Translations under genes and position numbers: made by a program | From: Druceiella hillmani | Lineage: Eukaryota; Arthropoda; Insecta; Lepidoptera; Hepialidae | DNA length: 64,000 bases | Reading direction: 5' to 3' | NCBI GenBank assembly: GCA_039881145.1 | Contig: JAYKKI010000006.1 | Span: 22,566,501-22,630,500 of the forward strand | Notes under the pieces: generated by a model | Told to the model about the DNA's origin: nothing | Seen by the model: the letters and a program-made list of their open reading frames with translations, nothing else | The model's database searches: none | Shown: positions 23,095 to 34,759 of the stretch, piece after piece | Layout of the letters: every line of letters begins with the position of its first letter | Numbering within the stretch: position 1 is the stretch's first letter

Positions 23095-23715
23095 ATCAAG
23101 CGTGGTCAGCGATGCGTCAAAGATTTGCTTCAAATAGCGAAAACTGAAGATAACATCGATATACGGGCCCTGATGAAAGCTAATAACATAGTAAGTTATT
23201 AGAAGATTCGGGATATTTTGGCATAAGTTTGGGCATTGGTTGTATCAAGTACAGAAAATTCCAGATGAATATTTATGCGTAAGAATACTTTCTAATAACT
23301 GACTTTGCACTGACCCCATGATTTCTCAGAAGCTCAGTAAAACCGTTACATTTATTGGAGTCGAGAATTGTTGCAAAACTTGACGGAGGTCACTCAAATG
23401 TTGCATTCAATATATTATGAGTGATGAAAACTTTCTGAATAGTAGCCTACAAAGGTAAAGAAAGAATGAAGAGCTGAAAAAAGGTAGTCGCCTTGTTCTT
23501 CAGACAGACAGATTATTATTCAACAATTGTTTTTAAAAACAAAAGACGAGTCACCACGGACATTCATACCAGCAATTATTTGCCTGTTGTTTTATAGAAA
23601 AAATTCAAGAGTAATACACTCACAGTAAAATTCTTCATCACGACAAGGCCTCTGCTAACTCACCTTTACATAAGGATTCAATCGTTGTGCAAAATCAGAA
23701 CATCATAAATCTGCT
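23095..23715 (+). pseudogene. Mariner-family transposase, heavily decayed
   Basis: Across shifting frames the order of mariner motifs is recognisable. KTEDNIDIRAL leads into an ESFLEDSG-like helix-turn-helix region and GISLGIGCI (~23220). Next comes LRMRILSNN with PMISQKLSK (~23283-23336), then RELLQNLTEVTQMLHSI (~23365), then MSDEN (~23415), the place of the first catalytic Asp. ILHHDKASANSPLHK (~23630) corresponds to the HHDNA box with the second catalytic Asp. Many stops and frameshifts make it dead. No inverted terminal repeats were identified, so element ends are unknown. It differs in subfamily features from the relic at 54190. Confidence 0.65.
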
Positions 23716-23759
23716 CTACGAATATCAGTACCAAAGACGATAGGAAGATAGATAAAGAG

Positions 23760-26700
23760 TAGATAGATAGCAAATCTCATACGAATTTGAAACAAATTCT
23801 CTTTATTACATTCTTCCACCTAGCTACAATTCAGTATAGGCAGTACTATCCTTATCGGAGTAATGTCACCCACGTATCTTTAAAGTAATATAAAATTTTA
23901 ATTACAATCTGCCTGATATTACAAACCCTGGCTACATATTTGTGTTTTATTTCTACAAAAACATTAATTTGAAACTACATAAATACGAGTAATATTGAAA
24001 AATGTACTATTTCGTTCCAAATTGGAAAATTCTTGAAATATATATGAAAATGTGAAATATATATATAGGTTTAGAAAGTATTTTTCCGTTAGTAACGTTA
24101 GTATAAACTATGTTTATACAAGTTAATTATATGCAGTTTTCCTCCGGAGCACGGATACGTTTACTTAAATATTTAGGTAATTTTATGTTATCGCGATTAA
24201 AGATTTAAAATACGATGTTAGTACATTTCCATTTCTTGAAGCATTGAGAAAAGTTAAAAATGTTTATATGCTATTGAAACATTGACAAAAATATTATTAT
24301 TTTTTGTTATTTGAGCGATTCGCTCTATATGTAGTAACAGAAAGCAAATCATAATGAAGGCGACCAGCGGTACAGTTGAATCAAGTTTAACAATAAACAC
24401 ATTTTTTCCGAGTAATTATTCCAAGCAGACTAAAAAAATACATGAAATGTGATACAGTTCATTCGTAATTTATACTCGTTTATAGGCAACCGATTACTTG
24501 TATGTACCTAATTGGTTAATTTATTTAAAATATCTCCACTTAGAACACACATGGACGGAATTCGTCCTCAGAACATCAAGAAACGTTTCTACAAAAATCC
24601 TTATTTAAATTTTTTTTGTGAATTCCAGCGATAATTCTAATTGTAAATAATAGTGAGACCATATACTGATATTATCTGAACATAAGATAAAAAAAATTTG
24701 GAAGATGAAGACTTTTTCTCGATTAAACAATTTATATTTCTTTGATTTATCAATTTTGTTGAATATTTTTAATGAAAGTACCGCAAGATTATCTCCGTTA
24801 AAAACTTATAATAATTAAATTTTATTAAAATGAATTCTGCCATTTTGCAATAAGTTCTTCTAGTTTTTAGAATACCAAAAAATGAATCTAAGTAGCAACT
24901 TTGCCATTTATTAATTGGTTTTCAAATTAGTCTCCGTTTCTTTCGATGACACCCCTAAGATAAGCAATCACCTCACTCTTCCTTGGACTTTCCTTCTACG
25001 GTCTTATAAAAGGTAGTCACCGTTTCTTCATCGTTCAAAAATCGTATATATCAGTTTATCTTTTATTATTGCGTTATTTGATAGAACAAACAAAATCAAA
25101 TAGCGCGATCTATAATGATGATCTATAATTTCTACGCGCGACGTAGTTAAATATTCAATTGTTGTGCAAAGGCTTTATCGTGATGAAGGTGGATTTCACT
25201 CTCGAACTTTAAAAAAAAAAACAGGCGGATAATTGGTAGCATACCTGTCTGCGGTAACTATTCCTTCATTTTCCAGAATAACCTCTATTAATATTCTCTG
25301 ATAATGTTCTGTCTATACGATGAATAACGCTACCGTTTTATTTTATTATATTTCCTTACCTACCTATTGTCCTTACCTATCATCAAAATAAAATTTACAT
25401 AAACTCTGTTTAGATTTTTTTAACTATCTTTTTATTTATTAATTTAGAACGGTGATTTTTACTGACCAGTACATATATGAATAATCTATCCCATTTTTAA
25501 ACCATGACTGACTGACTATAATTTAATACCTAATATTTTATTTAACGTGATAATATTTTATTTAGCGTTAAAAAAGTTATTCCCTAGGCAATATTTGTGT
25601 AATATAATAGTATGAATTTTTATGAATAGTATAACAGACAAATATCTATCGCACCACATAGTTGAAATATAAATTTTACTTTATTCTTCCCACTATGTAA
25701 CAAATGCAAGTTATATAATAAATAGTGTTTTTCTCTTTTTCAGGCTAGCCTTACATTATCGAACCAAAAATTGACCTATTAGTGGATTACTACATTCTGC
25801 TCCTTTTTATATTAACTTTAATATAGAGACTTTTAAGTAAGAAAGTGAATAGTTTATAATTAATATTATTTGATATAAATACATAAAGTCTATATTATTT
25901 AATGTTTTCGGAACATAAATTTTACAAAACAAAACGGATACAGAATACAGTCTCAAGTAGAACAAATTTTTTGTTGAGTAATATATTAAGAAATGCCCCT
26001 ACTAACATAATTAGTCTTTAATCAAATCGTTTAATAAAATATCTAAAATTTCCATTCATTTCCCACGGGTTAATAAATTCTTAATAAACTGAAAATCCTA
26101 GTACGTCCGACCGTCTACTCAGCGGGAAAAATTTCATTTCCACTTGATGTAAATTCCTTCCTCTCATTAATACTTTATTTTATTTTCATTCGCAAAACTA
26201 TATTGATAAATGATAAAATAGCTGTCTACTTATAAGAAAATATTTAATTATTTTAATTGATTTCATTCACCGCGATAGCGGATGAACCTAAAATTAAATT
26301 TGTATGAAATAATTGAGAAAATGGTTGTGAGTTATGAAAACTTAATACACTATAAATTAGAATGAATTATGAAATATTTACTGTCTAGGACAAGAAATAA
26401 GATGTAATACAAAATTAACAATAGAACTGTAATTCACAACTTTCTCGAAAGAAATTCTTATCTATGAATATTCTTCCAAAAGTCTTCAAAATATGCAACG
26501 GATCAAAAAAACTAATTATCCATTACAATTACATATTTTCTGCCCTTTCTTGAATATTGAACAAAAATTATTTTTTAAATATATGCGATACTACAAATAA
26601 TATTGACTTTCACCATATAATTACTTATTTTAGCAAACCAATTCATCATGAAATTCGTCCATAAAAATTGCCAGTTTATTTAATATTGCTGATGGTGTGC

Positions 26701-27495
26701 AGATTATATTCTATACTTATTCAACCTGTTTAGTTAGCTACTTATATGGTTATATCAGTAGAATGTGTTTAAATTTTAGGTGATATTAGTACTTAAAAAT
26801 ACTTTTGTATATCCAAGGACATGTCGATTCGCGCACTGGTGTTTCTGTATCTTTTGAGGATATACCATGTATGTTATACAAATAAAAAATAGCCATCAAA
26901 CACAGATAGACTATATTCTAGGAAATATGATTTGAGATTTTGACCCAACTGAGCCAAATCACGCTTGATGTACATACTTTAAAATAGGAGCTATTATAAT
27001 GAGGAAAGTTAGTAACTAAGCTCTCCAATTAAGATTAATGAATTTGATTTTCTTTCTTGGCATAAAATACATAACAATACCGAAAATACGGATACTATGT
27101 GATAAATATTTCTGAACATTTACACACGATTAAAATTTTCTAGAAAATGTTTTGGCATATTTATAAGCCATAAGAAATCCGTCGATAAAATGAGCGAGAA
27201 TAAAAATTAGTCAATGAAATATCACAAAAACATACCTTATTTAGAAACACAGGATGTTTTTCTCTGCTACTAGTCCCACAATTTATCTGAAAATAAACAA
27301 AAGCACTATTATTCCTATGTCGATCTAAATATTTAAGTAGTTTTTTCGTATAACTTCCTATATTTCTTTCCCTGTATTATGCATGTTGTCACAAAGTCAA
27401 TTGTGTTTTTATCTGCTTTCATTAGCAGTGAAAGGATTTGTTTTCTCTTTAGCCATCATCTATTTGTTTGAAAAAAAAATGTGTTTATAACGGAA
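23760..27495. other. AT-rich gene-empty stretch
   Basis: No exon or recognisable element was seen in about 3.7 kb. Short GATA-like repeats occur near 23745-23770. Confidence 0.5.
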
Positions 27496-27501
27496 AGATA
27501 A

Positions 27502-27751
27502 TTCACAATTAAATGAAACTATGTGATGTAGTATAATTTCTATTTTCTTCAAGTTGTTTACCATGACCTAGGTTTCGTTGTATTACAACTTCTGTGGGCT
27601 ATTAGCAAAGATTCAATCTTTGCTAATAGCCCTACAATCTTTGCTAATAGCCCACCTGCAGATGTTGTAATACAACGAAAACTAGGTCGTGGTAAAGAAC
27701 TTAAAGAAAATAGAAATAATACTACATCACGTAGTTTCATTTAATTGTGAA
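27502..27751. mobile_element. Foldback MITE with TAA target-site duplication
   Basis: The element is 250 bp and almost entirely inverted repeat. It starts TTCACAATTAAATGAAACTA and ends with the complement, with arms of about 112 bp differing at scattered sites. It is flanked on both sides by TAA (27499-27501 and 27752-27754), a 3-bp duplication of the size and form made by PIF/Harbinger-type elements. The centre holds an extra direct copy of AATCTTTGCTAATAGCCC. A solo arm lies at 31501. Assignment to Harbinger is by target site only. Confidence 0.75.
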
Positions 27752-28059
27752 TAATGAATTTCTACAAAATTAAAGTCAAATATATTTAATATTGGAAAGA
27801 TAATTAGTATCTCAGCTTACTGAATTAAGAATCTCTGACAATATAGAAATAAATACGAAAAATTAAAAAGTACACAAAACATTAAGTTTAATGAGTCAGT
27901 AAAATTATTTCAAGGCATGTATTCAACATTTTAAAAATTCCAACACTCCATTTAATCTTATGTCTAGATACCTGCAAATTTTACTTTGGGTTACCCTTAC
28001 TTTTCTTCTTATTAAAAATATTACCAAATTTTATCAGTATATATTTGCTATCGTCACCA

Positions 28060-28110
28060 TCATCACAAGCCGGAAGATGTTTACTGTAGGACATAGGTCT
28101 CAGATTTTTA
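28060..28110 (-). repeat. Possible non-LTR retrotransposon tail fragment
   Basis: CCGGAAGATGTTTACTGTAG followed by GACATAGGTCT resembles a 3' tail repeat I recall as common in Lepidoptera (an RTE-like element whose minus-strand reading ends in a YVLQWTS-like peptide; here TYVLQ, stop, TSSG). Only a short piece is recognisable. Confidence 0.3.
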
Positions 28111-28240
28111 CAAAGAATATTATATGCCGTTGTCATTCACCAGCTTCTCCCAACCTTTACTAGACTATTCGTCCACCCATCAGGACACTGTCCCAATCTG
28201 CACCTTCCGGGACACGGTCGGTATTCAAAAAAATATCGAC

Positions 28241-28289
28241 TGGGCAGCTCATATAACATGCCATTTCTGCGTGTTATATGAGCTGCCCA
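28241..28289. repeat. Perfect 18-bp stem hairpin
   Basis: TGGGCAGCTCATATAACA (28241-28258) is the exact reverse complement of 28272-28289. Three more pairs inside, one a T-G wobble, leave a 7-nt loop. It lies in a GC-richer patch (28120-28330) between two weak repeat fragments. Confidence 0.85.
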
Positions 28290-28548
28290 TTACCACTCCA
28301 GCCTACGGTCTATGCCGGTTACCTTAGTTCTTCCACGTCTCTCCTTATTGTGGATCATATTTCGTAGAGAGATCACGTACATAAATATCCTAAATACTAG
28401 AAGAAATTTGATTTCAAAGTTTGGAACATGTCATTGATTTACGTTTACGAAAATCGTCTGAAAAGTATTCTCATTTTCTTTATCATTATTTTACATCTCC
28501 TTCCTTTTTTTGTCGATATCAAAGTTTACATTTTTTGTTTATAAAATA

Positions 28549-28700
28549 CTAGCTATACCAGGGGCTTTGTTGGCGTAGATAAAAAGTTTTTGTTGCGTTT
28601 GGTAATAAAATGTTATAGATAGACTTACGTACATATAACAGAACGGTCTACAAATACTTCTTGGGATGGATAAGTTGATGAAATTGAATAATTTCCCAAG
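28549..28700 (+). repeat. Fragment of a common arthropod repeat (tentative)
   Basis: ACTAGCTATACCAGGGGCTT, followed by TGTTGGCGTAGATAAAAAG, resembles the widespread insect repeat beginning ACTAGCTGTNCCCGCGGCTT. The match is from memory and only the first ~45 bp are convincing. The 88-codon frame at 28666-28932 overlaps its continuation and has no recognised domain. Confidence 0.35.
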
Positions 28701-28934
28701 GAGCCACTTCGACCTTCCAGACACATTTGCCTATCCGGCGAAGCATTTAGAATGGTGTATTGTAAATTTTGGTTCATATTTTGACATTGTATTTTGGAGA
28801 AAGTTGTTCTATCCTATGAACTATTGTCCCCAAAATTTTACTGCACCATTCTGTTACACTTTGTACGTGGTATTAATAATAATTTACCTCTTCGTAAATT
28901 GTTTTAATTATGAGAACAAAACGATTTTATAAAG

Positions 28935-30690
28935 AATATACAAATCAAAAATATTAAATTTACGATTTTAGTTTTAAGCGATGTATTCTATGTATTAGCT
29001 CCTTATATAAGCGAAACTAAATGGTCATGTTTCATTTATATTACGTTTACTCAACAATTAACATATTGTGTTTTAGGTATTTTTTCTCAAATCCTCTAAA
29101 ACTCTATAACATGAATTTGAAATGTATTTTAAGGATAACTTCATAGTATAAAATGTCCCCGTGCTATGTTTTATAAAAAATTGTGAGAAGTTTTTTTGTG
29201 ATGCTATACAACATGAGAGAAAGGCAAACAATAACATTTCAATTTTGTTTTTGATTTCTGTTGGTTGCTTAATAGTTTTCAAAGTATTTTTGTTTAGTTA
29301 TATCGAATGTGCATAACTGCACAATAGATCCTTCTTCTAGTTTTATTACATGGATAGATAATAATGTGTTATATTATCATTTTCAAAGGTTCAAGTAATA
29401 CGTAATATTTTGGTTGATTGAAAGAGACCGGTTATAAAACAATAAATTCACATTCTGTATACAGCAAAGAAAATTAGGAAATTCTTATATTTTCAAAGAA
29501 AATCTCTGATCAAATGATGATTATCACTAAGGAACTTTGATAAAGAGATGATGACTAACACAAATGAACTTTGATTAAGATTATATTATTGAATAGAAAT
29601 ACTTTATTGAATAGAAATAATATGAACATAATTCGTGATTAATATCAACATATAAGTCCCTTTTATTCCAAGAAACGGCATAATTCCTATAGGATTAAAT
29701 TTTTTTTAAATTATGAAATATTTTTAAAAACTTAATCTTTCTTAGTTACCGAGTTTCCAGTTAACCTGATATCAGCGAATTTATCAAATTCTCTAATTCT
29801 CTTTTCCTTAATTCATCTAGAAATTCTTCACTTTATTACTAATATAATGGACATTAATTTAAAACAAACGAAATTGAAAATCAGCCTCCTCGCTTTAACC
29901 CATATAACTCATAATATGACGTTTATATTAAACATACCACCTCAAAAAGTTCATGTCGTTTGTAGTTTCATGAATATTAAAAGTTAGTATGACCTTAAGT
30001 TTCCATAAATGTATTTACCATCAAAACAACGACTACTTTGAGTGACTCACAAGCCGGGACATTTGGTGTGAATCTGTCAGATAAATAACCTTAAATCGTC
30101 TTTTATGGCCCTCAAACTATTAAATGTTTTATTAGTTAACATATTAATATGTTAGTTTTATTTTATAGTATCTCCGATTGAGTAAGAAAGTGGTTCAAAT
30201 CCATACTAAAATATGACTCATCCTCAATTAACAATAGATTTTAGAATATTGAAATTAGATTGATCATCTTCAACTACTAAATAGATTTAAAATGTTATAT
30301 GAATTATATGGATTAAAATCTACTTATATTTTGCACTTTATAAGGGTTGAATTCTAAAACTAAACAATTCATCTAAAATATTACAAATAAACTAATTATA
30401 GGAAGTAAAAATAAGACATATTTGGAGTAATTCAAATGAGTTAAGAAAAAGTGAACCGTTTCAAATTATGATTATGATAAAAAGAAACAAAATACAATAT
30501 TTTCTGAACTATTTAAATATTTCAGTAATTAGTTACACCAGAACGAGTCTAAGCGAGTTTTTCTATGTTATTCTACCATAAGCGACTAATAAAAGACGAC
30601 TTTCTAATAGTTACTTCACTTAACGCAATAACTTATTATAAAAGATATAGATTGTTACTTAACGCGAAGATTATGGATTTATCATCAAAT
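28935..30690. other. AT-rich sequence, nothing recognised
   Basis: No coding, RNA or element signal was seen. TTATTGAATAGAAATA is duplicated locally near 29585-29620. Confidence 0.5.
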
Positions 30691-30695
30691 ATTAG

Positions 30696-30851
<156 letters not shown>

Positions 30852-31500
30852 CCATATAACTATGTGGAAATATTACGGGCCACACTATTTCACTAGGTAA
30901 TATATTTTTGCCGGAAATAATGAATATTTTTCGAATTTAAAAATTGTTATAAGTCATTAACATGGCAATACATCGACCATTATATTTTGTTTCAATAACC
31001 ATCAAACATGCGACAATCTTGCATAAATCGATATATTAACGACGCGGCCGTAAAATGGGTCTTTCCTACCTATTACTTACATAAGCATTAAAAAAGAAAT
31101 GTTAAACAATAGAACAATAAGTTTATATTATTCAAGTTAGGTTTTTATAACATTTTCATTAAACTTATGAAATGGAAAGAACCTTTATAAACCAAATAGC
31201 TATAAATACAAAGTTATTCCTTTATGAAAGTTAATAAAATCCCATAAAAAAAAATTTATAAACTTGTCTGTTACGTAAAAGACGCTTGAATAAAATAATA
31301 TAGACTTGGTGGGTTTTCTTCACTCCGCTATCTCACCTAATGATAAAACTCGTAAAATAGAAATTCATAAATTTGACGCCACTAAAACAAATGCCTATAG
31401 AAAAATAAAATTGTTGAAAAGATGAAAACCACATATTTTAAAATAATTAAAACGTACTTAAACAGCACAAGTACTTAAAATTTACAACATATTAAACGAA

Positions 31501-31555
31501 TTCACAATTAAATGAAACTACGTGATGTAGTATTATTTCTACTTTCTTTAAGTTC
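31501..31555 (+). mobile_element. Solo arm of the foldback MITE
   Basis: TTCACAATTAAATGAAACTA then CGTGATGTAGTATTATTTCT matches the terminal arm of the element at 27502-27751, closer to its right arm. The match stops at about 31555 with no opposite arm nearby. It is a truncated or recombined copy. Confidence 0.75.
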
Positions 31556-31559
31556 TCAA

Positions 31560-32975
31560 TCTCTTCAAATATATTCCATATTGAACGAAATTAACAACTC
31601 ACATCAAGAATATTGGACATAGAACCCTTAATCATTTATTAATAGCAATTTTTAATGATTTTATATTTTATTGACAAGCTTTGTTTCTTAGCTATGTACA
31701 TCTCATCTTATAGACATAAAAATATTCTGTAATGTCTCAAATTCTTCTTAAAAAGAAGAAAAGTTTTTTCGTTATTATTTTTTGGTATTTTAATTAGGAT
31801 CAAATATGTGTAATAACTATAGGCACAACTTTGAGGTAGACACCTATAGGTACAACTAATCCTTGAATAAACAGAAATATGATTGAAACCAACATCAGGT
31901 GAACAATCGCGTTTACATTTTAGTACATTTGCTCATTTCTAATAATAATAGTAATAAGTTACATACTTCATCTGTAAAATTCAAGTTCCTAGATTTTACC
32001 TGTACTTTTTAGAGAACAAAATATTTTCCGGAAAAATGAAAAGAGGGTAAAATGACTGCAGATCAGGTAAAGAAAAACTTTTTCTGACTACATTGAAAAC
32101 TTTTATCAAATGTCTTCCTTTGTTTCAGGATTCAATTGATTTCATATTCCCTAACTTGAAAACTGACACGTTGTTTGTACAAGATATGCAAGATATGCAA
32201 TATACATATGCAATTAAAATTTCTTATCGTAAATTTTGAACACAGAATACATATATTTTCTAATATAATTTTCGTCGGATATTGTTTTCCTACAAGAATG
32301 ATAACTGACTCACTACGCCTACTCCATGTAGGCGGATTTACGCTCTACACTTCGTACCTGGGAAGCACGTAGCAATTTAACGGCTGTGAATACGTTTGTC
32401 GACCTCTACGCATCGTCATTTATCGCAAAGTGTAAAAATTGAGTGGAATCAGCGAAATTTATGATATGTAATGTAAAAACACAAAATTTATATACTGAAA
32501 TCGTGACCGTAGGAAAGTTTGTAGCAAACAGGTGAAAAAAGTGTAAATGTATATCTTGTTATTTTATTTCATTTATACCTATTTATATTAAATATAAGTA
32601 AAGATCTGCTTGCGGCTTTTGTCCCTATTTTTTTCTGTTAACTTACAAGATGTTGAAATTATCTCTTGATCGTTAAAATTTTCTTCCAATTTTTGTTTTG
32701 TGAATTTTTTAAAGTCTTATTTTGACATCCTAACTTGTTTATAATTTTGGTTAATAAAAAATGGGAAATTTATTTAAATTTATATTAAATTTTATGTGAT
32801 GTAATGACAATAAATAGACATTTAGAAATGGTCCAAAAACAGAACAGAACGATCTTGTGGTCTACCTTGGCATTGAACTAATAAAAAATTACATGAAAGT
32901 CAATTTGAAAAACAGAAATTCCAAAAAAATTCTTATTTTCATTATTTTATTTATCGTCGTCAGATGAATATTTTT
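31560..32975. other. AT-rich sequence, no firm feature
   Basis: A GC-richer patch at 32300-32430 (TCCATGTAGGCGGATTTACG, GTTTGTCGACCTCTACGC) is unassigned. Nothing else was seen. Confidence 0.45.
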
Positions 32976-32976
32976 G

Positions 32977-32979
<3 letters not shown>

Positions 32980-33031
<52 letters not shown>
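32980..33031. repeat. (AT)n microsatellite
   Basis: Uninterrupted run of about 26 AT repeats. Confidence 0.95.
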
Positions 33032-33034
<3 letters not shown>

Positions 33035-33037
<3 letters not shown>

Positions 33038-34680
33038 TTAAGCAGCATATAGAACAAAATTTGTGTTCAAATCTTTCTATACGTTAGAATTATACTTCTA
33101 CATTTTCGAGGTCAATATAATTGATACTACAAGCAACATTCTCGATACACGTGTGTGTCAATGCCTAACCACTTTTGTTTTAACAGAACTCCATTATATC
33201 ATTAAAACACATAACGCTAAATAACAAGGTAATTTACCTATTTATTCGTAAATTGTGTATTTAGAACCTAAACTTCATAAATATAGATCGTCTCAACAAA
33301 TGGAATCTAGACCTCCATCAGCTAAATAAGTACATATCAAAACGCACTCCGACCGCGTTATTACGAAAGTAGATATCATCCTCAGCCTCTCCTTATTACC
33401 CTTCGTTTCTCATCATTGTCATCTATATACGTAACTTTACGATTCGTAGGACTTTCACAATCCAATAGAGTATTACTAAAATTTACCTCCACTTAAACTA
33501 TAACTCTATTAATTATATAGCCCAAAATATATGAAACTATGAGAGATAGACAACTAAAACTAACCAGGAAAATTAAATAGTTTGCTTTTGTGATAAACAG
33601 TCCTAAGAGGAGAATAAAAAACATCTGAAACCTGGCTACTTAGTGCGAGATTTCAAACATTTTCTCAGTGGTGCATAATTTCTCACCGTCCAGGTTTTAT
33701 AAAGTCACAGTTGCTTGAAAATGTCTGACTGTCCATCATAACTATTTGCTTAATAGGTTAGACAAGTGTTTCGTATACCAGAATTCTTCCTAACTTAAAG
33801 TGTCTCATAATCTTTTAGTTTCGTTTTTTGAGTCCATGTTCATGAACACTCATTTTCATTTAATCGCGAACTTAATCGTTAAATAGTAAATAAGAGAAAT
33901 AATTTACTGAATGATTAGAAATAAAAAGATTTCGTTCTTTTAGAGGAGAAAATATAATGGGAGTGGCCAGACATTTAATGGTAAAAAGTGTATTTACTGA
34001 TGTTTTACAATCAAATTATTGTTCAGTAGCGCAACGTGTATTACTATGAATAGCCCCTTTAATCTACTTTATATGTTAAATTAAGATCTGGCTAAAATAA
34101 TATACCCAACTGAAACAACAAACGATACGGAACGAAACGAAAAACAACAAATAAATATTAATGTGAATAAATATGTAAATTCAACCATTTTGAAATGCAA
34201 AGTTTATCGTCGTATAATGAAGAGCAGTAGACGACGTCTTACTTGGTAGTTAAATTCAACAAAATCTACCGTTAGTTTCCAACTTAAGCTCAAGTATACT
34301 ACTAAGTCTAATAAAGGCAACTTACAAACTCGAAATGCAGGGTTCTCATTTACAGAATATTCATCCTTCGGCACTAGTTTTAATATAATCAGCTTTGGTC
34401 TTCCCTAAGTTGCTACTTATGAGACATTTTTAAAGCTTTGTAAATTTACTAAGTAAATATTATTACTAAGTAATATAATATATATGAGTAATATAATATA
34501 GAAAATAATTTAAGTATCTTTTTTATTTGTCTGGTGATTATGAAACGTAACATCAATGGTACAAAAATCACTGTTTTTGAGTTAAAAATTAAAAAAAAAC
34601 GACCTGTGTTTTATTCAAAGAATTATTTTTGAAAATATATATGCCAACTATTACAAAAATATTAAAACGACGTTTCCACA
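33035..34680. other. AT-rich sequence, nothing recognised
   Basis: No exon, element end or RNA gene was recognised. Confidence 0.5.
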
Positions 34681-34685
34681 AGAGT

Positions 34686-34757
34686 ACAACTTGCCTCTTT
34701 TTATAATTGCGAAGGGTCCATTTGTAAACTTTGCAATTATAGAAAGAGGCAAGTTGT
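34686..34757 (+). repeat. 29-bp stem hairpin, pre-miRNA sized
   Basis: The arms at 34686-34714 and 34729-34757 pair over all 29 positions with a 14-nt loop. The two non-Watson-Crick positions are G-T and T-G, so a plus-strand RNA would be fully paired with two G-U wobbles. Arms contain CAACTTGCCTC and GAGGCAAGTTG. The size fits a microRNA precursor or a small palindromic MITE. The lack of bulges argues for a young palindrome more than a typical microRNA. Confidence 0.8.
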
Positions 34758-34759
34758 TA

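Noticed and set aside
27558..27740. 60-codon minus-strand frame with a repeated LLAKI
   Set aside because: It lies entirely inside the foldback MITE and its repeat is the duplicated loop segment.
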